A DNA stretch of 64,000 nucleotides, taken from NCBI GenBank assembly GCA_003254905.1, contig QANU01111459.1:644615-708614 (forward strand), given 5' to 3'. The notes beneath the pieces are model-generated. The model saw nothing but the letters and a program-made list of their open reading frames with translations. It ran no database searches and was not told where the DNA came from. Numbering within the stretch: the stretch's first letter is position 1; each line of letters opens with the position of its first letter. The translations under genes and the position numbers were made by a program. The stretch comes from Nissolia schottii (Eukaryota > Streptophyta > Magnoliopsida > Fabales > Fabaceae). Positions 62,601 to 64,000 of this stretch are shown piece by piece.

Positions 62601-63626
62601 TAAATGCATGGACTATCGTAATGGACGGGAGCTGAACTGAAAATTGGAAAAAAAAAAATTATATAGGCACTTCAACAGTAGCAACCAGCAAGTATAGTAC
62701 AACTGGCAAGTATATAATAATATAATACAAAAAACAAAGAAGAGAACTTTAATACCAACATTGGAAAATGCACTCAAGTCAGTGACGAAAGTTTCTATTC
62801 TCATCTCATCTCTCATCGAAATTGAAGCACTAAAACCAATTGGTCCCTCGTTCCACAGAACAATCTTATTATTATAATTCAAATCCCTATGCCTAATTTT
62901 CCCCACCACCATCGCCATACCACTCAAAACTTTGCAAGTAATGTTGACTAAATCTCACTTGCCCAACGCAAACTCTGGGGACCATATACCCATTTTTTGG
63001 ATAGGGCCATCCGTAGTGTACAACTGAATACTTAAAGCAAAAGCAAAAGCAACGCAGCATAGTCCATGACAAGCAGTGATAACCTGCGGTAACTATTTCC
63101 AATGAACTATGATATGAGGCGTTTTAACTTCGTAGCTTAAGTAAAGAAGAAGAAGAACTAATTCAACTTTGCTTAACAATAATGAAAAAGATTCAAAACC
63201 ATTTCTTAGTAATTTGATCATATTACAGGAGAAATATTTCTCTCAAAAGAAAGTTAATACAAACAGCAGTTCCCCTTTTACATTTAGATGATCAAAATGT
63301 GTGCTATCAATACAATGCTACCAACTTGGGAAAATGTAGTTTCACAAGGAAAAAAAAATTGTACAAAACCCTCAAAGGATGAGGTGGTAGAGGGTAATAT
63401 TCATCTCCTATCAACAAACTTTTTCACCCTTCACAGAGAGTTGTGTACAATTCTTTTTTTCAATGAAGACAACGTTTCCCTAGCAACTTAACTAACAGAG
63501 CACGAAACAAAAGTTACTAGATTTAAATTTGGCCTATGACAGAGAACTTAGCACAGTTTCAGCTACTACTATACACAACTTTGCTAATTATGCTAAACCA
63601 TGACATGACCCCACGTGGAGGAGTAG
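62601..63626 (-). other. Downstream region of the OFP6-like gene
   Basis: It lies 3' of the minus-strand OFP6-like gene and may include its 3' UTR. Minus-strand open stretches at 62613-62927 and 62893-63102 show no recognisable domain. Confidence 0.4.
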
Positions 63627-64000
63627 TTAGAAGTGATGACGTGGCTTACGGGTGAAGTGAAAGGTGGAGGTTGAATCGGACCTAATAGAGAAGACCCCAT
63701 TCCAGATCTCAGTGAAAGCTCTGACTATAACACCATGGTGGTAAGGAGAATTCAGCTGGAGGAAGCAGTTCAGAAGCTCCCTGAGATCATCCTTTGAGTA
63801 TATCTCATTCTCCAATATCATCTGCAGCATGGAGTGCCTGAAATCCAAGTAAGGGTCATCTGAGTCTTTCTCCACCGCCACCCCTTCTCCCCCCGCTCTG
63901 CCCAACCCTCCCACTTTCCAAGGTGAGGAGGAGTCCGTGTTGTAGCAAGAAGGGGAGAATGTGGTGGCTGTGGTGTTTGTTGTTGGGGTGGTGCTGCTTG
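63627..64000 (-). CDS. OFP6-like: OVATE family protein, OFP6-like (partial, 5' end beyond window)
   Basis: The minus-strand frame is open from the window edge to TAA at 63629-63627 and gives the last 123 residues. A Thr/Ser-rich stretch comes first, then SPWKVGGLGRAGGEGVAVEK, then the OVATE domain: DSDDPYLDFRHSMLQMIL, SKDDLRELLNCFLQLNSPYH, HGVIVRAFTEIWNGVF. After it is a short tail ending TRKPRHHF. The DPYxDFRxSMLQMI and ELLNCFLxLNSPxHH wording fits the OFP6 group rather than OFP13/18. A nuclear transcriptional repressor role is inferred from the family. No stop or frameshift is seen in the available part. It converges on the OFP13/18-like gene about 11 kb away; no other gene was recognised between them. 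Confidence 0.9.
   Translation of the reverse strand, partial: SSTTPTTNTTATTFSPSCYNTDSSSPWKVGGLGRAGGEGVAVEKDSDDPYLDFRHSMLQMILENEIYSKDDLRELLNCFLQLNSPYHHGVIVRAFTEIWNGVFSIRSDSTSTFHFTRKPRHHF

Noticed and set aside
62613-63102. Two overlapping minus-strand open frames downstream of the OFP6-like gene
   Set aside because: No recognisable domain; more likely 3' flanking sequence of the OFP gene.

Overview
This is a plant nuclear genomic window, most likely from a papilionoid legume. The evidence is the split genes with GT..AG introns, AT-rich intergenic DNA full of MITEs, SINEs and LTR-element remnants, and plant-specific protein families. The lineage call is inference from gene and repeat style, not a database match. 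The first 171 bases are N, and single N characters at 12930, 28903, 31275 and 46098 mark assembly joins.

Five protein-coding genes are supported. (1) A TLDc-domain protein (minus strand, 8 exons, 4846-9425, 421 aa) resembles MEAK7/EAK-7 proteins and has a possible N-myristoylation start. (2) A GIR1/GIR2-type EAR-motif co-repressor adaptor (29280-29621, 113 aa) has an intron in its 5' UTR. (3) An intronless CAF1/POP2-type mRNA deadenylase (41677-42549, 290 aa) has all catalytic residues. (4) An OVATE family protein of the OFP13/15/16/18 group (51826-52698, 290 aa). (5) A second OVATE family protein, OFP6-like, on the minus strand is cut by the window end (63627-64000).

The remainder is mostly accessory DNA. 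At 393-1100 lies a decayed short-chain dehydrogenase/reductase pseudogene, followed by a LINE RNase H fragment. Between the TLDc and GIR1 genes (9.4-29 kb) are two inverted copies of a MITE family, a truncated copia-type gag with its LTR/primer-site region, a SINE with a clear target duplication, and a complete short non-autonomous LTR element (23772-25446, TSD GTGTT) with a decayed gag-like reading frame. From 31 to 41 kb there is an apparent unmerged contig overlap, eroded LTR-element DNA, a second copy of the same SINE and a degenerate tRNA-like sequence. From 43 to 51 kb there are SINE and LTR fragments and paired retroposon 3' ends. A roughly 1-kb foldback element (53.31-54.33 kb) lies between the two OFP genes.

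Two gene pairs appear to be old neighbourhoods. TLDc next to GIR1 matches, from memory, adjacent Arabidopsis loci AT5G06260/AT5G06270. OFP13/18-like next to OFP6-like matches AT3G52540/AT3G52525. No bacterial-type system, CRISPR array or clearly novel multigene system was seen. The more unusual items are the foldback element with tRNA-promoter-like ends, the short non-autonomous LTR element, and the single-N assembly join.
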